DNA of 64,000 nt from JAUIIK01 sp963709995. GTDB taxonomy: Bacteria; Chloroflexota; Chloroflexia; Thermomicrobiales; CFX8. This document shows, in pieces, positions 47,300-55,729 of this stretch. Each line of letters opens with the position of its first letter. Position 1 is the stretch's first letter. The stretch is taken from the NCBI GenBank assembly GCA_963709995.1, contig CAVPYN010000001.1:1-64000 (forward strand), read 5' to 3'. Under the pieces are notes generated by a model. It had not been told where the DNA came from. It saw nothing but the letters and a program-made list of their open reading frames with translations, and ran no database searches. Position numbers and translations under genes: made by a program.

Positions 47300-47944
47300 A
47301 TGGCCGAAAATGACCGAACGATCCAGGTGTCCGGGAGGGGCGAAGTCTCCGCTCCCCCTGACCTGGGGCACATTCGGCTTGGCGTGCGGGTAACCAATCG
47401 CGATCCTGATGCGGCACTGAATCTCTCGAATGAACGCATTTCTGGCGTCCAGCGAGCGCTGCGGGCGGCGGGTGTTGCCGGCGATGACGTCACGCTGGGT
47501 CGCTTCTCGATCGACGAAGTATACGACCACGTTGACGGTCGCAGGATTCACCGAGGCTACCGTATCAGCCATGACCTTTCGATAACTGTTCGGGACATCG
47601 ACCGCACTGGTGAGATCCTCTCGATCGGGGTGAACGCCGGCGCCGATGATGTCGGCGGCGTGCGGTTCAGCGTCGAGAACCCGGCCCCACACACCGATCG
47701 CGCCCGGGAGCTGGCCTACGCCAACGCCTTTCACAAAGCAGAGGAGCTTGCCCGCTTGTCCGGGGTCAGCCTCGGAGGGGTGGTCTCAATGCGCGAGACG
47801 ACCTACGAGCCAGTCGAGGTCGAGCGCTACGAAGCCAGGTCGATGATGGTTATGGAAGCTCGCTCGATGTCCGCTCCGGTACCGATCAATCCCGCTGACT
47901 CTGAATTCTCCGTCGCCGTCGAGATTGCCTGGGAGATCGCGTAG
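47300..47944 (+). CDS. SIMPL-domain (DUF541) protein
   Basis: An intact 214-residue SIMPL protein: RTIQVSGRGEVSAPPDLGHI, LGVRVTNRDPDAALNLSNER, ITVRDIDRTGEILSIGVNAG and a C-terminal INPADSEFSVAVEIAWEIA. Relatives are often secreted, but no signal peptide is seen here, so it is probably cytosolic. GGAGGCGGG precedes ATG 47300. It is 56% or more like the upstream fragment by eye in the shared half. Role unknown. Confidence 0.87.
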   Translation: MAENDRTIQVSGRGEVSAPPDLGHIRLGVRVTNRDPDAALNLSNERISGVQRALRAAGVAGDDVTLGRFSIDEVYDHVDGRRIHRGYRISHDLSITVRDIDRTGEILSIGVNAGADDVGGVRFSVENPAPHTDRARELAYANAFHKAEELARLSGVSLGGVVSMRETTYEPVEVERYEARSMMVMEARSMSAPVPINPADSEFSVAVEIAWEIA

Positions 47945-48303
47945 CCCTCTCCCTGCCTGCAAACGGGGTTTCATCCCGGGGCACGACCGGATCCCGCGTT
48001 GCGGTGCCGCCTGGGGCGTCATCGTCTGCTTGTCTCATTCACTATATGTGGCACCAGCAGATGGCGAGAACACCGCGTAGAACTACGCAATCACATCCGC
48101 GACGCTCTATGCAAAACTGGGTAAATCACCCGATGCAGCTTCCAACTGGACATCGCATCATCGTTTAGTGACCGGCTGTCGTGGAGCCGCGCGGAACTGG
48201 GAGGAGGAGACGGGAACGTAGCGAACTGGTGGAGGGCGGAATTTGTCCTCCTGTCGACGTCTATCACAACGAAATGTGCAACGAAGCATGGAAGGTTAGA
48301 TAC
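47945..48303. other. Intergenic region with a short inverted repeat
   Basis: These 359 bases hold no gene I can support. A 6-2-6 inverted repeat, GCGTAG-AA-CTACGC, lies at 48075-48088. An open frame from 48181 joins the next gene, but its first 41 residues are polar and unlike the signal peptide that follows, so they are treated as leader. Confidence 0.5.
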
Positions 48304-50727
48304 GTGAGATTCATGTTGAGATCAAGGGCGATCTCGATGCTCTTTGTGATTGGTCTGCTTATTCCAGTGGGCGTTCAGGCAGGGGGTACCGATGCAGATG
48401 TCGAGCGCGGGCCTCAGGGCGTCCCCGCGACGCTGACTGAGCCTGGCTGCATTCCGAACGTTGTCGGGCAATTCAACGAGCTCAAGCACCATGGCGAGGC
48501 GCTTGGCTTTCATCTTGGGGATTCGCCCGACCCGACGCTTGGAAAACACTATCAGGGCATCCAGCGTCTACCAGGAGAAGGCACCCCGTACTTCGCGATC
48601 AGCCGCAACGCCAACCGGAACATTGGCGATCCGATCTCCTTCAACGAACCGGGCAATCTGGTTGTCGTGCGTTTCGGTTCCCGCGATACTGACGGCGAAC
48701 GCTTGCGCTCAAACCGGCTCGAGAAGGGGCGTGAGACGAAGGACACGATTCCGCCAGCCGATGACCGAGCGGTTACCACGATCTACTTTGATGGGAACGG
48801 CTGGCCGGACTACCGCCACGCTGGTGGTATGCAGACCTATGGAGATCTGCTCTTTGTCGCGCTCGACAACGAAGGCCCCACGGCTCCGTCGCCCGGCATG
48901 GTCGCGCTGATAGACATGAGCGATCCCGAGAATCCGCAACTGATCAACGAGTTCTCGTTTCCCCATGTCGCTGGCGCCGTCGCTGTCGCACGCCACCCCA
49001 CCGCCAACCGGCACCTGATGATCGTCGAGGGGCCTGACGACAATGACACCTTGAAGGTCTACCTGTCGAATGGCTACGATCTCGATCACCAGAACCTCGA
49101 TTTCCACCTGATTGATGAGTGGCACGGAAGCGAGCTCATCGGGGGATCCTGGCCGACCGGCACTGGAGCGCATCAGACGTTGAATCTGATCGAGGATTGC
49201 CAGGACGGCATCTACCTGCTCGGAGCGCGGAATGATCCTGGACTGCCGGAGTTCGGCGATGACTATGCGACTGTTTACAAGCTGGAGATCGGTACGGACA
49301 ATGAACTGGAGCTCACACAGGCGAGCAACGGGCACTTCTTCTGCGTTTCGGCGGCTGGCCGAATCTGCAACTTCGTCGCGGCAGCCGGATTCTATACGAG
49401 CCCGATTGGCGAGCTGATCCTCTATTCGACCGAACACGAGAACGAGGGGCCATCGGAACTCCCAATTGTTGGACCGTGGAGTACAGTGCGGATGGGCGAG
49501 TTTCGGCACGAGGACACCTATCGTCCGGCGAGTCCCGCCTGGGCGCCAACCGCAATCGCCGGTCCGGACGACGGCTATGTTGTCCCGGAGGGTAGCGGAA
49601 CCGTGGTCAATCTGGATGGTGGGCAGTCCTCCCCGCCAATCGCCGAACCGTGGGTCGAGCTCTACGACGACGCGGGGTTCATGGACCGCAGTATCGTTAT
49701 CGACTACGCCGATCGCTTCAAGGACGACTGGCACAACTTTAACCATCTCGATGATGCCGCATGGGATCTCGAACTTGGTTTCAATGACAAGACTAGCGCT
49801 GCGCGCTGGGCAGCACCGGTTGGCTGCGACATCGTGCTCTATGAGGACGACAACTACGGCGGCGACAACCTTGTTCTCACCGGCACCGGGGAGGTCGAAG
49901 AGATTAGCGACTTCGACGACTACGGGTTCGGCGATACCGCCAGTTCGATGCAGTTTGTCGGTGCTTGTGATACCGGCATCACCCACCGCTGGGATCTGGA
50001 TGGTGACCTCATTTTCGAGGTCAATGGCGTGTCGACCAGCTATGACACCGCAGGGGCCGACGGCCCGGCGACGATCAACGTCCGGTTGCAGGTTTGTGGA
50101 CCCTTCTACAATTTCTGCCCGCAGGACGTGGTCCCGATCCAGGTGGCCAACGTGCCGCCGACGATCGACGACATTACAACCAACAGCCCTGTCTTCCAGG
50201 GTACCCCCGCCGTGATTTCAGTGACTGCCAGCGATCCTGCTGGAGTCGACGACCCACTCACCTTCGACTTCGACTGTGATGGCGATGGTGGTTACGAGAC
50301 GGCTGGCAGTGGCAACACTGGCACGTGCCCGCTCAATCCTGCCGTGGCCGTCTCCACGATTGGGGTGCAAGTCAGTGATGACGATGGCGGGGCTACGACG
50401 GCGACGGTGGAGATCGAACAGGTCATCTTGCTCTGCCTCAATGCACACACCGCGGCGCTGAATGTGCCCGGGACAGGCGACTCGTGCGCAGCGAACGCAA
50501 CGCCGATTGTGTTGCCAGCGTCCGAGCCGACACGGCTCTGCGGTAATCCCTTTACCGGTGGGCTCCACGTTTGGGTCGGGGCAGTCTGCCCGTCAGGATG
50601 GATAGCCCACCTGGTTCCCGGGGACGGTCCATTGTCCTACTGCGCGAATCCTTGGACTCGGGGGCTACGGTACAGCTCGGATGGCACGTGTGCGCCATCC
50701 GAGCAGGCAGGGGTGGTCCCGGGCTAG
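48304..50727 (+). CDS. Large secreted protein with propeller-like, PKD-like and crystallin-like domains
   Basis: About 807 residues. A signal peptide (MLRSRAISMLFVIGLLIPVG) is followed by a ~370-residue domain with LVIVD-like repeats (GMVALIDMSDPENPQLINEF). A PKD-like fold begins near 49570 (PEGSGTVVNLDGG), is interrupted by a beta/gamma-crystallin-like unit (49650-49965: IVLYEDDNYGGDNLVL, FGDTASSMQ), and resumes with THRWDLDGD at 49984. A second PKD-like domain follows (about 50150-50410). Three Cys repeats of about 30 residues end the protein (50431-50727). GTG 48304 has GGAAGG eight bases upstream. Likely surface or extracellular; no catalytic site seen. Confidence 0.78.
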   Translation: MRFMLRSRAISMLFVIGLLIPVGVQAGGTDADVERGPQGVPATLTEPGCIPNVVGQFNELKHHGEALGFHLGDSPDPTLGKHYQGIQRLPGEGTPYFAISRNANRNIGDPISFNEPGNLVVVRFGSRDTDGERLRSNRLEKGRETKDTIPPADDRAVTTIYFDGNGWPDYRHAGGMQTYGDLLFVALDNEGPTAPSPGMVALIDMSDPENPQLINEFSFPHVAGAVAVARHPTANRHLMIVEGPDDNDTLKVYLSNGYDLDHQNLDFHLIDEWHGSELIGGSWPTGTGAHQTLNLIEDCQDGIYLLGARNDPGLPEFGDDYATVYKLEIGTDNELELTQASNGHFFCVSAAGRICNFVAAAGFYTSPIGELILYSTEHENEGPSELPIVGPWSTVRMGEFRHEDTYRPASPAWAPTAIAGPDDGYVVPEGSGTVVNLDGGQSSPPIAEPWVELYDDAGFMDRSIVIDYADRFKDDWHNFNHLDDAAWDLELGFNDKTSAARWAAPVGCDIVLYEDDNYGGDNLVLTGTGEVEEISDFDDYGFGDTASSMQFVGACDTGITHRWDLDGDLIFEVNGVSTSYDTAGADGPATINVRLQVCGPFYNFCPQDVVPIQVANVPPTIDDITTNSPVFQGTPAVISVTASDPAGVDDPLTFDFDCDGDGGYETAGSGNTGTCPLNPAVAVSTIGVQVSDDDGGATTATVEIEQVILLCLNAHTAALNVPGTGDSCAANATPIVLPASEPTRLCGNPFTGGLHVWVGAVCPSGWIAHLVPGDGPLSYCANPWTRGLRYSSDGTCAPSEQAGVVPG

Positions 50728-50808
50728 ACATGCGCTGTGGCGCCTGTCATCGCTGCTGTAGCAGAGGGCTGCTTTCGCCGAACCTGGCAAAAGGCAGTCC
50801 TCTATAGC

Positions 50809-51519
50809 TCAGGAGTCGTTTGCTGGAAGTCGTGTGTGGTCCACACCTGCCCTGTACGACGACCAGAACCGGCAACGTTCACCGGCCGCAATGGCGATCT
50901 GAAGCCTGCTCTCCGGCTGGGGGAGCGGGCAGATCCAGAGCTCGTTGTAGGCGCAGGAGGGATTATAGGCGAAGTTGAAATCGAGCCGGAACGTTCCGGC
51001 GCCGAAGCCCAGATTTGCTCCCTTGCGCGTGTCGAAGAGGTAGCGTCCACCGCCATAGGTGGTCTCCCCATTCGTCTCGTCCTGAAACGGGATGAACAGC
51101 CCGCCAGCGTAGCCGCCAAGCCAGTAGACGGGCAGAGCATGAGCAGTTTCGTTGTGGGAGAACTGCGCGCTGGCGATGTGGGAAAGCCGTAACAGCCCAT
51201 CGTCGTCCAGTTCCATGTCGATTGCTTTGCCGTGGTTGACGGTGACGATCTGCGCCTCGATGTTCAGATCGTGCCGGTAGTCGAAGTACGGGAGCGTCTT
51301 GAAGTGGCGGCGTTGCGTGGCATCCAACGGACTTGCCGGATGGTCTCGGAACAGTTCATCGCGAGTTTCGCGAAAGTGCCTGAAGGCACGTTCAGGGTCG
51401 ACTGGGTGGATCTGGCGAATCTCGCGATAGAGATCGAAGATCCGCTCCCGCCAGTCGACGACGGCGAGACTCGGTTCAACCCGAGGGCTTTGCGACACGA
51501 GTTTCAGCCTCATTTCCAC
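50809..51519 (-). CDS. DUF1684 family protein
   Basis: An intact 236-residue protein with the DUF1684 core: RHFKTLPYFDYRHDLNIEAQ, YWLGGYAGGLFIPFQDETNG, GGRYLFDTRKGANLG, and the very conserved RLDFNFAYNPSCAYNELWIC. No enzyme activity is known for the family. No signal peptide is seen. It converges with the secreted-protein gene and lies downstream of the sigma-factor gene on the same strand, separated by a hairpin. Confidence 0.88.
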   Translation of the reverse strand: MEMRLKLVSQSPRVEPSLAVVDWRERIFDLYREIRQIHPVDPERAFRHFRETRDELFRDHPASPLDATQRRHFKTLPYFDYRHDLNIEAQIVTVNHGKAIDMELDDDGLLRLSHIASAQFSHNETAHALPVYWLGGYAGGLFIPFQDETNGETTYGGGRYLFDTRKGANLGFGAGTFRLDFNFAYNPSCAYNELWICPLPQPESRLQIAIAAGERCRFWSSYRAGVDHTRLPANDS

Positions 51520-51617
51520 GTAAGTGAACGTGATCTGCCCCCGTTTTCGAGGGCCACTTCACTTTCATGCTCAGAAGTGTGATCGCTGGCTGGTCAGAAC
51601 ACCAGGTCAGGACACCA

Positions 51618-51649
51618 AACCGCCCTCCCCGTTTCCAGGAAGGGCGGTT
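51618..51649. terminator. Hairpin after the sigma-factor gene
   Basis: AACCGCCCT at 51618-51626 pairs with AGGGCGGTT at 51641-51649. On the minus strand it is 26 bases after the sigma-factor stop and is followed by TTGG. On the plus strand GTTTCGTTCTT follows, so it may act both ways. Confidence 0.7.
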
Positions 51650-51674
51650 GTTTCGTTCTTGGCTGGCTGGAACG

Positions 51675-52982
51675 CTAGGCCGCGGTCGAGAGCTCGACAA
51701 GGTCGGAGCGGCGCAGCTTCGAGAGGGCTTCCTTCTCGATCTGGCGAACACGCTCGCGGCTGATGCCGTAGAAATCGGCAATCTCGGCGAGGGTCTGCGG
51801 CTGCTGGCCGTTGAGGCCGAAGCGCAGCATCACGACGCCCTTCTCGCGGTCGCTCAGGTGCTCCAGCGAACGCCGGATCTGATCGCGGATCGCGCTTGAG
51901 ACGGCTTCCTCAACCACCTGGTCACTGGCCGGGTCCGGCAACAGGTCGCCGATGGTCGACTCGCCATCTTCGCCGATCGGCTTGTCCAGCGACGATGTCC
52001 TTGGGATTGCCGAGCGGGCCTGTTCGACCTTCTCAACTTCCATCTCGAGGAATTCGGCGATCTCCTGGTCGTTCGCCGGGCGGCCCAACTTCTGCTCGAG
52101 TTGGGACTCGGTGCGGCGGACCTTCGAGATCAGGTCGTGCATGTGCACCGGGACGCGGATCGTCCGGCTCAGGTTAGCGACCGCGCGGCCGATGGCCTGG
52201 CGAATCCAGAAGGTCGCGTAGGTGCTGAAGCGATAGCCCAACGTCGGGTCATAGCGCTCGACGGCCGTCATCAGGCCGATATTGCCTTCCTGGATCAGGT
52301 CGATCAGCGGGAGACCGCTGGAGCGGTACTTCTTCGCGATCGAAACAACCAGGCGCAGGTTATGTCGAATCAGCTTTTCGCGGGCGATCCGGCCACGTTC
52401 GATCACGACGGCGATTGGCTCGTCACGCTTCGCGGCGTCGCCAAACTCCATCACTTTCAGCCCATAGCGGTCGATGCCGCCACGCTTGCGGCGCGGCACC
52501 GCTTCGACGAATTCAATGGCGCCCGGCACATGGTGACTATCGACGGTTTCATCGACATACGCCTTGAGTTGCTCCACCAGTTCATCGGACGGTTCCGTCC
52601 CATTGGCCAGCACCACGAATGCCTTTTGCATGTGGGTTGGTTCCTTGGGCTCGACCGTCTCTGGATCCACGCCGGGAATCGGCACGGTCAGCACGCCGGA
52701 TGCGGCGACGGCCGGATGGCGGTCGAGGGCCTCCTCGGTGCGCATCCAGCGCTGTGCTTCGAGCATGCGCTGCACTTTGGTGGAGAGATCGATCTCCTCT
52801 TCGTGGTTAAGCAGGCGGTGACCACCGACATCGCGAAAATAGCGATAAACGGCGTCACTCGTTGCCTGGTCGAGTAACTCGGCTGACTCATCGACAATTT
52901 CGCCGACTTCAGCCTTATCGACCAGCTTCTCCAGCTCGTACGAGTCCTTATATGATGTATCTCTTACGGCTCGCTCGGTCAT
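51675..52982 (-). CDS. sigA: RNA polymerase primary-type sigma factor (sigma-70)
   Basis: An intact 435-residue sigma factor. Region 1.2 (AVYRYFRDVGGHRLLNHEEE) is followed by a ~100-residue variable insert, region 2 (KLIRHNLRLVVSIAKKYRSS, LPLIDLIQEGNIGLMTAVER, YRFSTYATFWIRQAIGRAVA), region 3 and region 4 (LSDREKGVVMLRFGLNGQQP, TLAEIADFYGISRERVRQIE). It directs polymerase to -10/-35 promoters. Lack of a long region 1.1 and moderate length leave open whether it is the housekeeping factor or a close group-2 paralogue. A perfect palindrome lies 90 bases upstream. Confidence 0.92.
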   Translation of the reverse strand: MTERAVRDTSYKDSYELEKLVDKAEVGEIVDESAELLDQATSDAVYRYFRDVGGHRLLNHEEEIDLSTKVQRMLEAQRWMRTEEALDRHPAVAASGVLTVPIPGVDPETVEPKEPTHMQKAFVVLANGTEPSDELVEQLKAYVDETVDSHHVPGAIEFVEAVPRRKRGGIDRYGLKVMEFGDAAKRDEPIAVVIERGRIAREKLIRHNLRLVVSIAKKYRSSGLPLIDLIQEGNIGLMTAVERYDPTLGYRFSTYATFWIRQAIGRAVANLSRTIRVPVHMHDLISKVRRTESQLEQKLGRPANDQEIAEFLEMEVEKVEQARSAIPRTSSLDKPIGEDGESTIGDLLPDPASDQVVEEAVSSAIRDQIRRSLEHLSDREKGVVMLRFGLNGQQPQTLAEIADFYGISRERVRQIEKEALSKLRRSDLVELSTAA

Positions 52983-53070
52983 TCGACCCCTTCATTCTTT
53001 ATACTTTGATGCGCTCCGACTACCCGTGGTTACAGGCTGAACTGGAGCGCAACCTGACTACATTAGCAGT

Positions 53071-53089
53071 ATTGACGTCCCACGTCAAT
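53071..53089. promoter_or_regulatory. Perfect palindrome upstream of the sigma-factor gene
   Basis: ATTGACGT and ACGTCAAT flank CCC (8-3-8, perfect). It lies 89 bases before the sigma start within the 585-base gap 52983-53567, between divergent sigma and M48 genes. The gap holds no gene I can support; a TATAAAG near 52998-53004 (minus strand) is a possible -10 for the sigma gene. Confidence 0.5.
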
Positions 53090-53567
53090 CACTAACGAGC
53101 CGAGTTTGTGAAGAAATCCACAAACCTGCCCTCCATACTACCCATCGCACCCGGTCCTGTAAATCCCGGACTTCCTGAATCCAACCGTATGCTACAATGT
53201 ACGTACACCCTCTTGCGCTATTTGTCAACTATTTCGACGCATGCATTTTGAACAATCCAGAACTCGCGTGAACAGCACGGCCACCGGCCAGCAAGCCACC
53301 AGTCGAGCGGCGCTCTTCTATTGTCCTACGCTAAATGCGGGGAATCGGACGCCTCTGTCGACCGGGGCTGGTCGGCTCGATCTGGTCTCAACAATCCCGA
53401 GCGAGCGGCGAATTCGTCGATCATTCACTGGAATCTACAACACGTATCGAGCCAGTATTATTCCGCGGCGGCAGTCCGGCGGGTGTATCGGGGATGGCAT
53501 GATTCGGAGTGGATGAGATTCGCGATTCGAGGCGCCAACAATTTGCACATCGAAAGTAGGCCAGCCT

Positions 53568-54710
53568 GTGCATGACATCGAGCGAGCCCGGGAGTACAGC
53601 CGCCTCAAGGAGCAGCTTGGTTTGCTGGGCATAGCGCTGGGGCTAGTTTCGGGGATAGTGTTCGTCTTTTCTGGACTCGCGAAAGTCGTCGCCGGGCGTT
53701 TCCTCCCCCGGCGCGGCGGCACGCTGCAATCCCGAGGGGTCTATGCGCTTGTCCTGGCAACGGCTTCCTGGCTGGCAGGCCTGCCACTGTCCTATGCCAG
53801 CGGTTTCATCGTCGAGCATCGCTACGGTCTGAGCCGCCAATCGCGCCGGTCCTGGTTTTCAGACCAACTGAAGGGCCAGGCAATTGGCATGGCGATTGGT
53901 TTGCCGCTCCTGGAAGGTCTCTACCGGATAATTGGAGCCTTTCCGCGCTGGTGGTGGCTGATCGTCAGCCTGGCGACCGTGCCGCTGACGACGTTGATGG
54001 CCCATCTGTTCCCTGTCCTGATAGCCCCCCGCTTCAATACCTACACGCCACTTGAGGATGAGGACCTTGTCAGCCGCCTGCGGGAACTGGCGGCACGAAG
54101 CGGTATCCAGGTGGCGGATGTCATGAAGATGGACATGGGCCGGCGCACGAGCAAAGCAAACGCCTTCTTCGCTGGTCTGGGCTCGACGAAACGCATCGTT
54201 CTCGCCGATACCTTGCTCGAGCGCTTCGAACCCGATGAAATCGAGACGATTATCGCCCACGAGATTGCCCATCAGACCCATCGCGATATCTGGCGGTTCA
54301 TCGCGCTGGGATCGGCCTTTACCCTTGCAACCGGTTTCGTCGCGGATCGCGTTGTCCGGGGCTTTCTCGACCACTCGGGACGACGATTGCTCGGCACGCG
54401 CGATCTCGCCGATATTCGGTCGTTGCCAGCTCTCGGGCTCGCCTTCTCGGCTGCGAGCCTGCTGCTGACTCCATTGCAGCTAGCCTACAGCCGTGAGGTC
54501 GAGCGCAGGGCCGACGCGTACGCGCTTGCGCTCACCCGCAATCCGGACGCCTTTGCGTCGGCGATGACCAAATTGTCCGAAGCCAACCTCGCTGACCCAA
54601 CGCCCTCGCGGCTGAGGGTCTGGTTGCTCTATTCCCATCCGCCGATCGTTGAGCGGGTGGCCCGGGCAAACGCCGGACGCCCGCTCGACCCGCCGGGCAA
54701 ATCCGTCTAA
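53568..54710 (+). CDS. M48 family membrane metalloprotease (Ste24/HtpX-like)
   Basis: An intact 380-residue protease. Zinc motif HExxH lies in IETIIAHEIAHQTHRDIWRF, with the third ligand in YSREVERRADAYAL. Four or more membrane segments surround it (residues 20-42, 60-80, 105-150, 240-265), and KANAFFAGLGSTKRIVLADT precedes the active site. Ste24-like enzymes cut membrane proteins or prenylated peptides. It starts at GTG 53568. Its stop overlaps the stop of the convergent oxidoreductase gene by three bases (54707-54710). Confidence 0.9.
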   Translation: MHDIERAREYSRLKEQLGLLGIALGLVSGIVFVFSGLAKVVAGRFLPRRGGTLQSRGVYALVLATASWLAGLPLSYASGFIVEHRYGLSRQSRRSWFSDQLKGQAIGMAIGLPLLEGLYRIIGAFPRWWWLIVSLATVPLTTLMAHLFPVLIAPRFNTYTPLEDEDLVSRLRELAARSGIQVADVMKMDMGRRTSKANAFFAGLGSTKRIVLADTLLERFEPDEIETIIAHEIAHQTHRDIWRFIALGSAFTLATGFVADRVVRGFLDHSGRRLLGTRDLADIRSLPALGLAFSAASLLLTPLQLAYSREVERRADAYALALTRNPDAFASAMTKLSEANLADPTPSRLRVWLLYSHPPIVERVARANAGRPLDPPGKSV

Positions 54711-55621
54711 CCGGAGGCGGAGTCCAGCACATCCAGGACCGGAGCGAGCGCTTCCAACCCCTCCATCGAATCCGGGGTGTTGGCGATCACGAGGTGAGAT
54801 ACGCCGTCGTTCGCCAGAGAGCGAAATGCTGCCGCCATCTCCTCGGGTGTGCCCTGGACTGGGGGGCGGCGGGCGTCTGGATCTGGTTCAGCGCCGGTGT
54901 GATCGACCATGACCATCCCGATGCGTGGAAGGGACGCCGGGTCGCGGCCGGCGGCGTGGCAAGCGGCATCCAGTCTGGACATCACCTCTTCGTTTCTTCC
55001 AGGCACAACCCAGCCGTTCCAGTAGTCGGCGTAGCGCGCCGTCAGGTCCAGCATCTTGTTGCCGGTCGACGCGATCATCAGCGGCAGATTGCTGCCACGC
55101 GGACCGCGCGGCAGCAGCTCGCAGTGATGCGCCTCGTAGTAGGCGCCCTGGAAATCCACCGAGCCTGTCTTCAGCAGAGGATGGATGATCTCCAGCGCTT
55201 CCTGAAAACGGCTGAATTTACGGTCAGTCGGGTAGCCGAACGCTTCATATTCTGGATCGTGCCAGCCGGCGCCGATGCCAAAGATCAGGCGTCCGCCACT
55301 GATCTCATCAATGGTATCCGCCATCTTGGCCAGCAACGCTGGGTTGCGGAAGCCAGTGCAGACGACTCCGGTTCCAAGCTCGATGCGCTCGGTTGCCGCT
55401 GCTAAACCAGCTAGGAGCGACATCCCCTCCCAGATGCCGAAGGTGTCCTGTCCTTCGAACCTGTATATCAGATGATCGGCGACAAAGACGGAGTCGAATC
55501 CCAGTTCTTCCGCGCGGCGAGCAATCGCCAGGACATCAGCCCATCGCGGGGTGTCGCCGTCCATGCTGCTTTCCGCCATCGGCAGGTAGACGCCGATCTT
55601 GCATGGTCTCCCGTTTGTCAT
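54707..55621 (-). CDS. LLM-class F420-dependent oxidoreductase
   Basis: An intact 304-residue luciferase-like (alpha/beta)8 barrel: ARRAEELGFDSVFVADHLIY, RIELGTGVVCTGFRNPALLA, DEISGGRLIFGIGAGWHDPE and EYEAFGYPTDRKFSRFQEAL. These are typical of the F420/FMN-dependent subgroup in Actinobacteria and Chloroflexi. The substrate is unknown. Start ATG 55621. It is convergent with the M48 gene and its stop codon shares bases with that gene's stop. Confidence 0.9.
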   Translation of the reverse strand: MTNGRPCKIGVYLPMAESSMDGDTPRWADVLAIARRAEELGFDSVFVADHLIYRFEGQDTFGIWEGMSLLAGLAAATERIELGTGVVCTGFRNPALLAKMADTIDEISGGRLIFGIGAGWHDPEYEAFGYPTDRKFSRFQEALEIIHPLLKTGSVDFQGAYYEAHHCELLPRGPRGSNLPLMIASTGNKMLDLTARYADYWNGWVVPGRNEEVMSRLDAACHAAGRDPASLPRIGMVMVDHTGAEPDPDARRPPVQGTPEEMAAAFRSLANDGVSHLVIANTPDSMEGLEALAPVLDVLDSASG

Positions 55622-55729
55622 TCAGATCTTCCTTCGCTTTGTTCACTTGGCGAACAATTCAAACAAGCGACCGATGCCGCCGGTCACATTCGAGATCTTA
55701 GCGGGATGGCGAATCTGACGCGACGTAGG

